Positions 6,161 to 13,192 of a stretch of DNA of 20,021 nucleotides are shown here, one piece after another. The translations under genes were made by a program, and so were the position numbers. Every line of letters begins with the position of its first letter. The first letter of the stretch is position 1. The notes under the pieces are model-generated. The model made no database searches, had not been told where the DNA came from, and saw nothing but the letters and a program-made list of their open reading frames with translations. Origin of the DNA: a virus; the IMG/VR virus record IMGVR_UViG_3300035162_003660, positions 1 through 20,021 of that record. One strand, written 5' to 3'.

Positions 6161-7101
6161 TGATTAAGATTCCAGGAGCAGAAGGTAATAATCGCATACC
6201 AATGGTCGCAGTTGATCAGTGGCAAATGATAGAACATAGAAAAAAACAAGAAGCAGAACACTGGGATAAAATTCAGGAAAGGAACGCGCTCAATTCTATT
6301 CTAACAATTGAGATCAATACTACTGAACTTTGTAACCGCACATGTGTATTCTGTCCTCGACACGACCCAAAAGTATATGACAACCGAAACCTTCACCTAA
6401 CGGTAAAAGGCGCTACCATCATTGCAGAGGAACTCGAGCGGTCTTCTTTTGAAGGCAAGATATCCTTCAGCGGGTTTGGCGAGAATCTATTAAACCCTTG
6501 GTTCCCTGAAATCATCGAGGTGTTCCGCAAACATAGACCAAGTAATGTAATCGAATGTAACACTAATGGCGACAAGTTAGACGAGCATTACGCTCGAAGA
6601 ATCTTTGACGCTGGGATGTCTATAATTTACGTCAACCTTTATGATGGTATGGAACAGGTAGACCATTTTGACGAATTGTTCGACCTTGCTGGTATTACTC
6701 AAGAAAAATATAAGTACCGAGTGCACTGGGGCGGTATGGAGAACCATGGCCTCGTGTTAAACAATCGAAGCGGCGTTGTTGACTGGATGGGTATTGACGA
6801 GTCGACAATTGAAGCTGTCAAGGACAAACCCTGCTACTATCCCTTCTATAAGATGTTTGTTGATTGGAACGGTGATTGTATTCTTTGTTGCAATGATTGG
6901 AATAGAGAACAAGTAGTCGGTAATCTTATCACACAAAGCCTTAGTGATGTGTGGTTTGGTAAACCAATGACTAAGATAAGAAACAAACTGAAGAAAGGTA
7001 ATCGTACAGAAAAACCTTGTAATAAATGTAATGTGGACGGCACTTTATTTGGTAAGCCATCCTTTGATTTTATTAACGCATTAGGCGCAAACAATGAATA
7101 A
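6160..7101 (+). CDS. Radical SAM protein with SPASM-like C-terminus
   Basis: The 313-residue product has the radical-SAM CX3CX2C motif CNRTCVFC (Cys58, 62, 65) binding the 4Fe-4S cluster that cleaves SAM, a GFGENL segment near 106 in the SAM-binding GGE position, and a cysteine-rich C-terminus with Cys225, 240, 243, 244, 287 and 290 (NGDCILCCND, PCNKC) that fits a SPASM auxiliary-cluster domain. ATG 6160 is used; an in-frame TTG at 6148 is less likely because GGGGA (6149-6153) is a good Shine-Dalgarno for ATG 6160. The chemistry (sugar or peptide modification) is not deducible. Its setting among glycosyltransferases suggests glycan or glycoprotein modification. Confidence 0.87.
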   Translation: MIKIPGAEGNNRIPMVAVDQWQMIEHRKKQEAEHWDKIQERNALNSILTIEINTTELCNRTCVFCPRHDPKVYDNRNLHLTVKGATIIAEELERSSFEGKISFSGFGENLLNPWFPEIIEVFRKHRPSNVIECNTNGDKLDEHYARRIFDAGMSIIYVNLYDGMEQVDHFDELFDLAGITQEKYKYRVHWGGMENHGLVLNNRSGVVDWMGIDESTIEAVKDKPCYYPFYKMFVDWNGDCILCCNDWNREQVVGNLITQSLSDVWFGKPMTKIRNKLKKGNRTEKPCNKCNVDGTLFGKPSFDFINALGANNE

Positions 7102-7963
7102 CATATTTACCCAAATGAGTAAGAAAAACGAAAAACAAAAAACGTTTACCGTTGACCATCCTTCGTCAGTATGGAAAAAATTCAAGAGTCCTTTTCAGGT
7201 CGCAAATTTCTTAAGCAACCAAGAAAGAATGCTAGATGTAATGAAGCTACTCAGCCCTCGAAAACCAAAGGGTATGAAGAAAGTGCGAATTGGAGAACAG
7301 AATGATGGAGGTTATGTTTTTCTTGAGGACTTATTAACAAACGGCAAGGTCGCTTATTCTATTGGTATCGGTAAGACTGTCAAATTCGAAGAAGCAATTG
7401 AAACATATGGTCATCATATCTGGATGTACGACCATACCGTCGACGGTAGTCGGTTTAAGACACCCAACAGGACAATCCAGAAAATAGGAATTGGTACAAA
7501 TAACAAAGGTGAGTTTCAAACATTAAAAACAATGATTGATAGTAATGGTCATCAAAAAGAAACCAATATGCTTCTGCAGATGGATTGCGAGGGAGCAGAG
7601 TGGGAGGTCTTTGCCAATATGAATTCTGAAGACCTGCTCAGGTTATCTGGCTTCTCTCAGCTTTGTATTGAAATGCATTGGTTTGTCTCCTATTTCTCTC
7701 GAGCAGACTCGACCGATCTTATTCAGAGGGCATTAACAAATCTTCGAAAGAACTTTACGCCATGTCATGTGCACGCGAATAATTGGTCGGGGTTCTATAA
7801 GATTCCACGCGTGCCGCCAATAGCAGAAACCTTCGAAGTTACTTGGGTGCGCAATGATCTTGTAGAATGGGACGACGCCGCCGAAGAAATTTATCCAACA
7901 GAATTTGACTCGCCTTGTAACGATACAAGATATGAAATTGAATTGGGTAACGCACAATGGTAA
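7094..7963 (+). CDS. FkbM/Methyltransf_22-like SAM methyltransferase
   Basis: The 289-residue product has RIGEQNDGGYV at 65-75 and YSIGIGK at 88-94 as the SAM-binding start, MYDHTVDG at 111-118 as the acidic loop, and MDCEGAEWEVF at 163-173, the hallmark of FkbM-type O-methyltransferases, followed by LCIEMHWF near 191. A CHVHANNWSGF segment is also typical of the FkbM/METTL24 group. About 60 N-terminal residues precede the fold. It overlaps its neighbours by 8 and 7 nt. The expected role is O-methylation of a sugar within the glycan made by this cluster, an inference from family and position. Confidence 0.8.
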   Translation: MNNIFTQMSKKNEKQKTFTVDHPSSVWKKFKSPFQVANFLSNQERMLDVMKLLSPRKPKGMKKVRIGEQNDGGYVFLEDLLTNGKVAYSIGIGKTVKFEEAIETYGHHIWMYDHTVDGSRFKTPNRTIQKIGIGTNNKGEFQTLKTMIDSNGHQKETNMLLQMDCEGAEWEVFANMNSEDLLRLSGFSQLCIEMHWFVSYFSRADSTDLIQRALTNLRKNFTPCHVHANNWSGFYKIPRVPPIAETFEVTWVRNDLVEWDDAAEEIYPTEFDSPCNDTRYEIELGNAQW

Positions 7964-8751
7964 AAAACATCGCAATACGTTCGATGTCTATGTGGCGAAA
8001 AGAAGTCCCGTATACGACTCCAGGAGTCGGCGATAGAATACATGCTGTACTGTTCGGACAGAAATATGCAGATGCGCATGAGTGTGATGTTGTTCTACAT
8101 TTAACCTCTGACAAATATGGTAAGCAAGCTAAGAAAGACACATGGGCAGCATTGAGTGAAATGACACGAGGTAAAGTTACTGTCAAAGCGTGGCCGGTCT
8201 GTGGCTTAACTGAACCCGATTGGATCCAATACCTCGAGGCTCAGGGCGTAGAAGAACCACAAACTTATTACTATAAAGACTGGGTGGACCTGCAACCTCT
8301 AGGGCCAGTTAAAGGTATGGATCTTATTGACGCAGACGAATACCTGACAGAATCCCCCGTACTTGAACCCATTGATTGTTCTAGACAAATCAAATTACCG
8401 GCGCGCTATGTAACTATTCAATGGGATTCAGCAGACGGTAGTAGACAATTGTCCCCAATTCTATTGAATAAGATTGAAAATAAGTATAGAATGAAAGGAC
8501 TAGATTTAATAGTAGTTGGAGGAGAAGCTCGGAAAGAGCATTTAAGAACTTCTCTGCAGCATGTAGGGTTCTGTATGGCGCATTCTGAAGGCCATGTTGG
8601 GATTGACTCAGGAATGTTACATATGGCAACACTCTACACACCTTGGGATAAAATAGACGTTTATAATCCAATTGGAAATATTAAAGGCAAATCATCACAC
8701 CATGTGCATCGACTGCAGAAATATGGCGCTAGTGTTAATACATACGTATAA
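7957..8751 (+). CDS. GT9-like (heptosyltransferase-type) glycosyltransferase
   Basis: The 264-residue GT-B-like protein starts with GVGDRIHAVLFGQKYAD (23-39), the N-terminal glycine-rich loop of GT9, continues with YVTIQWDSADGSRQLSP near 148, LDLIVVGGEA near 183, and ends in a donor-binding half with GHVGIDSGMLHMATLY (213-228), the D-SG-xxH-xA element of ADP-heptose transferases. At 264 residues it is shorter than typical WaaC/WaaF enzymes (about 320-350). A GT9 enzyme beside heptose-activation genes is suggestive, but the donor remains unproven. Confidence 0.72.
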   Translation: MVKNIAIRSMSMWRKEVPYTTPGVGDRIHAVLFGQKYADAHECDVVLHLTSDKYGKQAKKDTWAALSEMTRGKVTVKAWPVCGLTEPDWIQYLEAQGVEEPQTYYYKDWVDLQPLGPVKGMDLIDADEYLTESPVLEPIDCSRQIKLPARYVTIQWDSADGSRQLSPILLNKIENKYRMKGLDLIVVGGEARKEHLRTSLQHVGFCMAHSEGHVGIDSGMLHMATLYTPWDKIDVYNPIGNIKGKSSHHVHRLQKYGASVNTYV

Positions 8752-8762
8752 GGAAATGAAAA

Positions 8763-9413
8763 ATGAAAGCTTGGGACGAATACAAATTCGCGAACACTGT
8801 TGAAGAAGCTCAGATTATACAAGAAACCCTTCTCACAAAAGACATTCCCGAAGAAAGCCAAAACTCGTTTAAACGATTGAAGTCGTTAATGCGATATGCT
8901 GCAAAATGTAATTCCGTAAAAGAGATTGGTATATTTCAGGGCAGTTCATTAATGGCAATGATGACTCAAGACAGCGTAAAACAAGGCGTTGGAATTGATA
9001 TTAATCTGACTGCATTTAATGCACATTTGAAACCTTTGTTGACTGAATACTGTAGCCGTACAGGAAAGACATTGAAAACTCACGGTGTCAGTTCTTTGGA
9101 CAAGTCAACTGTAAGTCCTGTTGATATGCTACACATCGACAGTTTACATAAACCCGAGCATTTAAAAAAGGAATTACAAACGCACCACGAGTCAGTATGG
9201 AAATATATTGCGTTTCACGACATAAAACAAAATGACTGGGCGTTGCTCAAAGTTATTGAAGATTTTTGCAGTACAAACTTTCAATGGTCGGTTGTAGAAA
9301 GGTTAACTGGTGGCGGCGCAGGACATGCCGTGATTGCTCGAAACGCGACTGAAGAAGACATGGGAGAAATTCAAAAGAAACCAGCTGGGCCAACAAAACG
9401 TATTAGCAGTTAA
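8763..9413 (+). CDS. Class I SAM methyltransferase (Methyltransf_24-like)
   Basis: The 216-residue product has EIGIFQGSSLMAMM at 54-67 as SAM motif I, GVGIDI at 75-80 as the acidic ribose-binding strand, VDMLHIDSLHKPEHLKKEL at 120-138 matching the DxxxIDGxH-xxxxxxxDL element of Methyltransf_24/cephalosporin-hydroxylase-like proteins, and YIAFHDI at 148-154. AAGGAAA precedes ATG 8763. It is one of three methyltransferases interleaved with GT9-like genes. The last ~80 nt may overlap the start of the next gene if that gene starts upstream of 9415. Substrate unknown, probably a sugar. Confidence 0.8.
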   Translation: MKAWDEYKFANTVEEAQIIQETLLTKDIPEESQNSFKRLKSLMRYAAKCNSVKEIGIFQGSSLMAMMTQDSVKQGVGIDINLTAFNAHLKPLLTEYCSRTGKTLKTHGVSSLDKSTVSPVDMLHIDSLHKPEHLKKELQTHHESVWKYIAFHDIKQNDWALLKVIEDFCSTNFQWSVVERLTGGGAGHAVIARNATEEDMGEIQKKPAGPTKRISS

Positions 9414-9414
9414 A

Positions 9415-10203
9415 ATGGGAATGGGAGATGATATGTTTTTTCTCGGCGAGGCTGAGAAAATCTTTAAAGAAACTGGCCAACTAGTAAGGCCAGTTGGTAG
9501 TGGTAAATCTCCTCTTTTTAATAACGTTGAGTTTCTATCGGACAGCGGAGTAACTGTCAACACAAGAGACACCACTCCAGAAAAAACAGACTATAAAATA
9601 CAGTATATGTGCTCAGAGGAGAGAAGGACTATTCTGGGTAAGAAAATGGTCTGGCGACCATATAAGATTAAACCTTTTCATATTCGATTCACCGAGAAAG
9701 AATTAGAAACCGCAGATAAAATTTTAGAAGAACACAATGTACCAAAAGAGTTTGCTGCGATCAATCCTGACTTTAAAAATACATTCTTCGGTTCGAATAA
9801 AAACTGGGGGTTTAAAAAGTATCAAGAGTTGGTGAATAGATTAGACATACCTTGCGTTCGAATAACACCAAAAGGAATCTACAAAGAACCTTTACTTAAT
9901 GGCGCAATAAATATTGAGAGTGAAGACGTTCGTGTCTCTTTTGCTGTATTGAGAAAGGCGAAGTTTGGTGTAGGTTATATCGGAATGTTTATCCATGCTC
10001 TGGGTGGTATGGGCATTCCCTGCGTTGTCTTGCAGGGTGGTATTGCAAACACTTCACTTGGTGAATATCCTGGCCATATCAATATTGAATATGACCATCC
10101 GATATCACCCTGTGGCAACACTTACGATTGCACCCATTGTGCCGACGCCAATGAATGGATGACAGTTGATATGATTTATAATGCATGTAGGGAATTAATA
10201 TGA
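9415..10203 (+). CDS. GT9-like (heptosyltransferase-type) glycosyltransferase
   Basis: The 262-residue GT-B-like protein opens MGMGDDMFFLGEAEKIF, the glycine-rich GlGD loop of GT9, and contains AAINPDFKN near 123, NWGFKKYQELVNRL near 140, and the C-terminal GVGYIGMFIHALGGMGIPCVVL donor-site region typical of heptosyltransferases (only part quoted as key residues: Gly-Met-Phe-Ile-His-Ala). A tail with C-DCTHC may bind metal. ATG 9415 is 1 nt after the previous stop. The frame stays open upstream to a TTG at 9334, and the residues just before ATG (NVLAVK) look like the first GT9 beta strand, so the true start may be upstream. Confidence 0.75.
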   Translation: MGMGDDMFFLGEAEKIFKETGQLVRPVGSGKSPLFNNVEFLSDSGVTVNTRDTTPEKTDYKIQYMCSEERRTILGKKMVWRPYKIKPFHIRFTEKELETADKILEEHNVPKEFAAINPDFKNTFFGSNKNWGFKKYQELVNRLDIPCVRITPKGIYKEPLLNGAINIESEDVRVSFAVLRKAKFGVGYIGMFIHALGGMGIPCVVLQGGIANTSLGEYPGHINIEYDHPISPCGNTYDCTHCADANEWMTVDMIYNACRELI

Positions 10204-10703
10204 GTGATCACACGATACAATTCGGCGGTAAAATTTACCCTAGACTTCAGCAAGAAGGATTTGCGTCTCAATACGCATTTCCCTTTGCGGCTAAGATCTT
10301 AAAGGGTAAAGGAGTTGATGTTGGCTGTATGAAACCAGAGTGGGCGTTTCCAGGTGCAATACCTGTTGATCTAGACTTTGATGACGAATGGGAAGCTATG
10401 AATCTGCCCGAAGGTGAATTAGATTATATCTTCTCCTCGCATTGCCTCGAGCATCTACCGGATTGGGTTGGAGTTTTAGACTACTGGCATGATCAATTAA
10501 AGGTTGGCGGTCTTCTGTTTTTATACCTGCCCAGTTATCAACAAGAGTACTGGAAACCTTGGCACAATCGCAAGCATGTTAATGTTTTAGAGCCACACAT
10601 TGTCCGTGACTATCTTCAGTCTAGAGGGAGATGGCGCGAAGTCATTGTCACAGATGGATTCGACTTAAATCATTCTTTCTACGCGACTGCCAGAAAAGTT
10701 TAA
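10200..10703 (+). CDS. Class I SAM methyltransferase (Methyltransf_11-like)
   Basis: This 167-residue single-domain methyltransferase has VDVGC at 39-43 as SAM motif I, IPVDLD at 54-59 as the acidic loop, LDYIFSSHCLEHLPDW at 74-89 as the motif II/III region common in Methyltransf_11 enzymes, and GGLLFLYLPSY near 104 as the post-motif strand. It overlaps the GT9-like gene by ATGA and the nucleotidyltransferase by one base (TAATG). Small size and position suggest sugar methylation. The motif I loop carries Cys-Met-Lys instead of the usual Gly-x-Gly, so activity should be tested rather than assumed. Confidence 0.8.
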   Translation: MSDHTIQFGGKIYPRLQQEGFASQYAFPFAAKILKGKGVDVGCMKPEWAFPGAIPVDLDFDDEWEAMNLPEGELDYIFSSHCLEHLPDWVGVLDYWHDQLKVGGLLFLYLPSYQQEYWKPWHNRKHVNVLEPHIVRDYLQSRGRWREVIVTDGFDLNHSFYATARKV

Positions 10704-11164
10704 TGAAACCAACCCCGCTGTATCCAAATCGAGTTGAAGAGCTATGCCTAGATCATAAGGTAAAGATTCTGGTGAACGGTGCGTTTGATATTCTGCACAC
10801 CGGCCACATCGATTTGTTTATGTATGCTAAGTCTCTGGGATATGTAATCTGCGCGCTTGACAGTGACGAGAGAATACGGCAGAATAAAGGAATAGATCGC
10901 CCAGTTAATTCTTTGGAAGTTAGAGCCAAGATTTTGTCTCGTATAGTTGACATTAACGAAATTTGGACATTTAACAGTGACTTAGAATTGATTTATCTTA
11001 TGAATAGAGCAGACATGAGAGTCATTGGTTCTGATTGGAAAGGTAAAGATATTGTTGGTGAAGGTCTGATCGATATTGATTTTTTTGGAAGAGTAAATGA
11101 TGAAGCAACCACAAACACCCTTGAGAATTATATTAATCGGCGAAACTTGTTGGGACACTTATAG
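10703..11164 (+). CDS. HldE C-terminal-type nucleotidyltransferase (heptose-1-phosphate adenylyltransferase-like)
   Basis: This 153-residue cytidylyltransferase-superfamily enzyme has VNGAFDILHTGHIDLF around 24-39, including HTGH (32-35), the nucleotide-binding HxGH. DRPVNSLEVRAKIL and ATTNTLENY match the RPVNxLExRxxxL and STTNxIxxI elements of the HldE/RfaE C-terminal domain. In the standard pathway that domain converts D-glycero-D-manno-heptose 1-phosphate to ADP-heptose. Glycerol-3-phosphate cytidylyltransferase is the main alternative. Here it stands alone, unlike the fused HldE of many enterobacteria. ATG 10703 (TAATG) is chosen over an upstream ATG at 10631. The last 68 nt overlap the kinase gene. 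Confidence 0.82.
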   Translation: MKPTPLYPNRVEELCLDHKVKILVNGAFDILHTGHIDLFMYAKSLGYVICALDSDERIRQNKGIDRPVNSLEVRAKILSRIVDINEIWTFNSDLELIYLMNRADMRVIGSDWKGKDIVGEGLIDIDFFGRVNDEATTNTLENYINRRNLLGHL

Positions 11165-11849
11165 GTCTGGAGCAGTAAATCGAATAAGTCCCGAAGCTCC
11201 TGTGCCCGTTTTAGATTGGTCCGGCGAGGAAACTTCCCAAGAAGGTATGGCAATGAATGTTTGTCAGAACCTTAAAAACCTTGGGGTTGAGGTAGAACTT
11301 CATACAAGGTTTGTTGAACAAAAGATAAGATACTTTAGCGGTCAACATCAGCTGTTGAGAGTAGACACTCCTCTGTTTGGCTGGTCTACCTTTGACCCCG
11401 AAGAAATAGAAGAATGGAACCCAGACGCCATCGTCATCTCTGATTATAATAAAGGGTTTGTGTCCTACGACGCCATAAGATACATTCGTACTAACTATTC
11501 TGGACCGATGTTTATTGATACCAAGAAGCCAGACCTGCAGCAATTTGACGGAATTATTACTAAGATAAATACTGACGAATGGAACCGAAGAGTCAGCGAT
11601 CATCCTGATTCAAACCAATTGATTGTTACGGGTGGTGGTGGTAAGATTACATCTGGCGAAAAAGAATGGTCACCAGAACAAATAGAAATGGTTGATGTTT
11701 GTGGTGCAGGAGATACTTTCTTTGCAGCTTACATTGTCGAATATTTGCAAACGCATAACAAATCAGATGCAATAGAATTTGCTATGAAAGCCGCTGCAAT
11801 TACTGTGCAACATTTAGGAGTCTATGCTCCGACACTGGAAGAGATATGA
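11097..11849 (+). CDS. HldE N-terminal-type PfkB kinase (heptose-7-phosphate kinase-like)
   Basis: The 250-residue PfkB-family sugar kinase has GETCWDTYRSG at 15-25, RISPEAPVPVLDW at 29-41 (a hallmark of HldE/RfaE kinase domains), QLLRVD at 85-90, VISDYNKGF at 113-121, and DVCGAGDTFFAAY at 200-212 with catalytic Asp206. HldE kinase domains have about 310-320 residues; here the segment between NLGVEVELHT and QLLRVD is about 30-40 residues short, so the lid or oligomer contacts may differ. The expected reaction is ATP-dependent phosphorylation of heptose 7-phosphate at O1. It overlaps the nucleotidyltransferase by 68 nt, and its own fold requires this start, so the overlap looks genuine. It overlaps the cupin gene by ATGA. 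Confidence 0.85.
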   Translation: MMKQPQTPLRIILIGETCWDTYRSGAVNRISPEAPVPVLDWSGEETSQEGMAMNVCQNLKNLGVEVELHTRFVEQKIRYFSGQHQLLRVDTPLFGWSTFDPEEIEEWNPDAIVISDYNKGFVSYDAIRYIRTNYSGPMFIDTKKPDLQQFDGIITKINTDEWNRRVSDHPDSNQLIVTGGGGKITSGEKEWSPEQIEMVDVCGAGDTFFAAYIVEYLQTHNKSDAIEFAMKAAAITVQHLGVYAPTLEEI

Positions 11850-12205
11850 CTAGACTAGAAGGGTTTGTAGAAAAGGCGTGGGGTTCAGAATTAATCTGGG
11901 CAACGAACGATCTGTATTGTGGTAAGTTAATGAAGTTCAACGCGGGTTGTTCGTTCTCTATGCACCTACACAAAGAGAAAGACGAGACTTGGTATGTGTT
12001 GTCGGGTAAATTTATTCTTAAATTGATCGACACAAAAAATGCTAGTGTCGCAGAGCAAATCCTAAATACTGGGGATGTGTGGAGGAACGAACCAATGCTT
12101 CCCCATCAACTTTATTGCCTCGAAGAAGGAACTATCATTGAGGTATCAACCCCTGACTCTGTGGAAGATAACTACAGAGTAGCGAAAGGAAAAGGCCGAA
12201 GGTAA
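11846..12205 (+). CDS. Cupin-fold protein, sugar isomerase/epimerase-like
   Basis: This 119-residue single cupin domain has His40-X-His42-X4-Glu47 (MHLHKEKDETWYVLSGKF) and His87 (LPHQL), the four cupin metal ligands, with GDVWRNEP as the second motif. It resembles cupins in carbohydrate clusters, including the C-terminal domain of type II phosphomannose isomerase, so it may isomerise or bind a sugar phosphate. True mannose-6-phosphate isomerase activity cannot be claimed at this length. It starts at the ATGA overlap with the kinase and is followed 5 nt later by the HAD gene. Confidence 0.75.
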   Translation: MTRLEGFVEKAWGSELIWATNDLYCGKLMKFNAGCSFSMHLHKEKDETWYVLSGKFILKLIDTKNASVAEQILNTGDVWRNEPMLPHQLYCLEEGTIIEVSTPDSVEDNYRVAKGKGRR

Positions 12206-12210
12206 ATTAA

Positions 12211-12492
12211 ATGAGATATATTGTCGACATAGACAAAACTATCTGTTTAACATTAAACAGTAATTACAGTGGTTCATTGGCGATAAGAAAACACATTGAA
12301 AAAATAAACTCTTTGTATGACGCGGGTCATGAAGTCATTTACTGGACCGCTCGTGGTGCCACTAGTAATAAGCTCTGGGGGAAATTAACTAGAGAGCAAC
12401 TTGAGGAGTGGGGATGTCGTTATACAGAACTCTGGATGAACAAACCACAATATGATGTGTGGGTAGACGATAAAGCTGATTGGATATTTTAA
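12211..12492 (+). CDS. Small HAD-superfamily phosphatase, possible heptose-bisphosphate phosphatase role
   Basis: The 93-residue cap-less HAD protein has DIDKT with nucleophile Asp6 and acid Asp8 (VDIDKTICL), YWTARG at 44-49 (motif II Thr46), Lys78 in NKP as motif III, and VDDKADW with Asp86-Asp87 as motif IV. All catalytic residues are present in a minimal size. Relatives occur in capsule and LPS clusters. In the heptose pathway a phosphatase (GmhB) acts between the kinase and the nucleotidyltransferase, and this gene lies in the same operon, so it is a candidate for that step. True GmhB is about 190 residues, so this would be a functional replacement and not an orthologue. Confidence 0.75.
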   Translation: MRYIVDIDKTICLTLNSNYSGSLAIRKHIEKINSLYDAGHEVIYWTARGATSNKLWGKLTREQLEEWGCRYTELWMNKPQYDVWVDDKADWIF

Positions 12493-12493
12493 A

Positions 12494-13192
12494 ATGAAAG
12501 TAAAAATTATTGTAATGCACGGAAATGGGATTTCAGAAAGAGGTTATAACGCCTGTCGTCGTAGTGCAAGAAAGGCTAATGGCCCTGCGTTTTGGATGAA
12601 CATATTTAAAGCTATACGCCCATGGGAAATTGAAGACCTGCAACAGAAGTATGGGTTATCATACACATATCCGACGAAAGAACCTAGGATAGATTTATCA
12701 TCAGGCTTGAGTCTTTCACCCTATGTTGGAAGTACAGATACTCGTATCGCTTGTTTCTTTTCTCACTATCTCCTCTGGAAAGAATGCGTGGACACACAAG
12801 AGCATTTTCTTATTCTAGAACATGATGCGGAATTTGTTAACCTAAGTAATTTCGAACATCTTGAGAATTCTAAGTACCAGATCATTGGGATTAACGATCC
12901 TCGAGGTGCAACGCGTCGCTCACAAGAATATCATAACTTGGTGCAAGCAAGCAATTACGCAATTGCTCCTCCTCCATACATTGATGATATACATGTGCCA
13001 CAAGGGCTTGCAGGCAATTCAGCCTACTATATAAAACCCCTTGGTGCACAAAAACTTATTGAGCTTGTTGATCAGCATGGCATTTGGCCCAACGACGCTA
13101 TTATGTGCAAACAACTACTACCTGGACTGTTGGGTCAAATTAAAAACTATTATACAAAAGTGCAAGGGTTAGTTTCAACTACTACTACATGA
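12494..13192 (+). CDS. GT25-like glycosyltransferase
   Basis: The 232-residue product has RIACFFSHYLLWKECVD at 84-100, matching the GCxxSHxxLWxxxV element of LPS GT25 enzymes, LILEHDAEF with EHD at 109-111 in the metal-site position, and QGLAGNSAYYIKPLGAQKL near 169-187 as the G-xx-xYxIxxxGAxxL donor/acceptor region, followed by WPNDAIM. The EHD variant also occurs in the proteins at 5441 and 13189. No membrane segment is present. It starts 1 nt after the HAD stop and overlaps the next GT25 gene by 4 nt, suggesting an old tandem duplication. Confidence 0.78.
   Translation: MKVKIIVMHGNGISERGYNACRRSARKANGPAFWMNIFKAIRPWEIEDLQQKYGLSYTYPTKEPRIDLSSGLSLSPYVGSTDTRIACFFSHYLLWKECVDTQEHFLILEHDAEFVNLSNFEHLENSKYQIIGINDPRGATRRSQEYHNLVQASNYAIAPPPYIDDIHVPQGLAGNSAYYIKPLGAQKLIELVDQHGIWPNDAIMCKQLLPGLLGQIKNYYTKVQGLVSTTTT

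Noticed and set aside
12062-12070. CTAAATACT, identical to the candidate late promoter element at 970
   Set aside because: It lies in the middle of the cupin coding sequence with no nearby start. Similar AT-rich matches (GATAAATA near 4598, AGATAAATACT near 11567) also fall inside genes.
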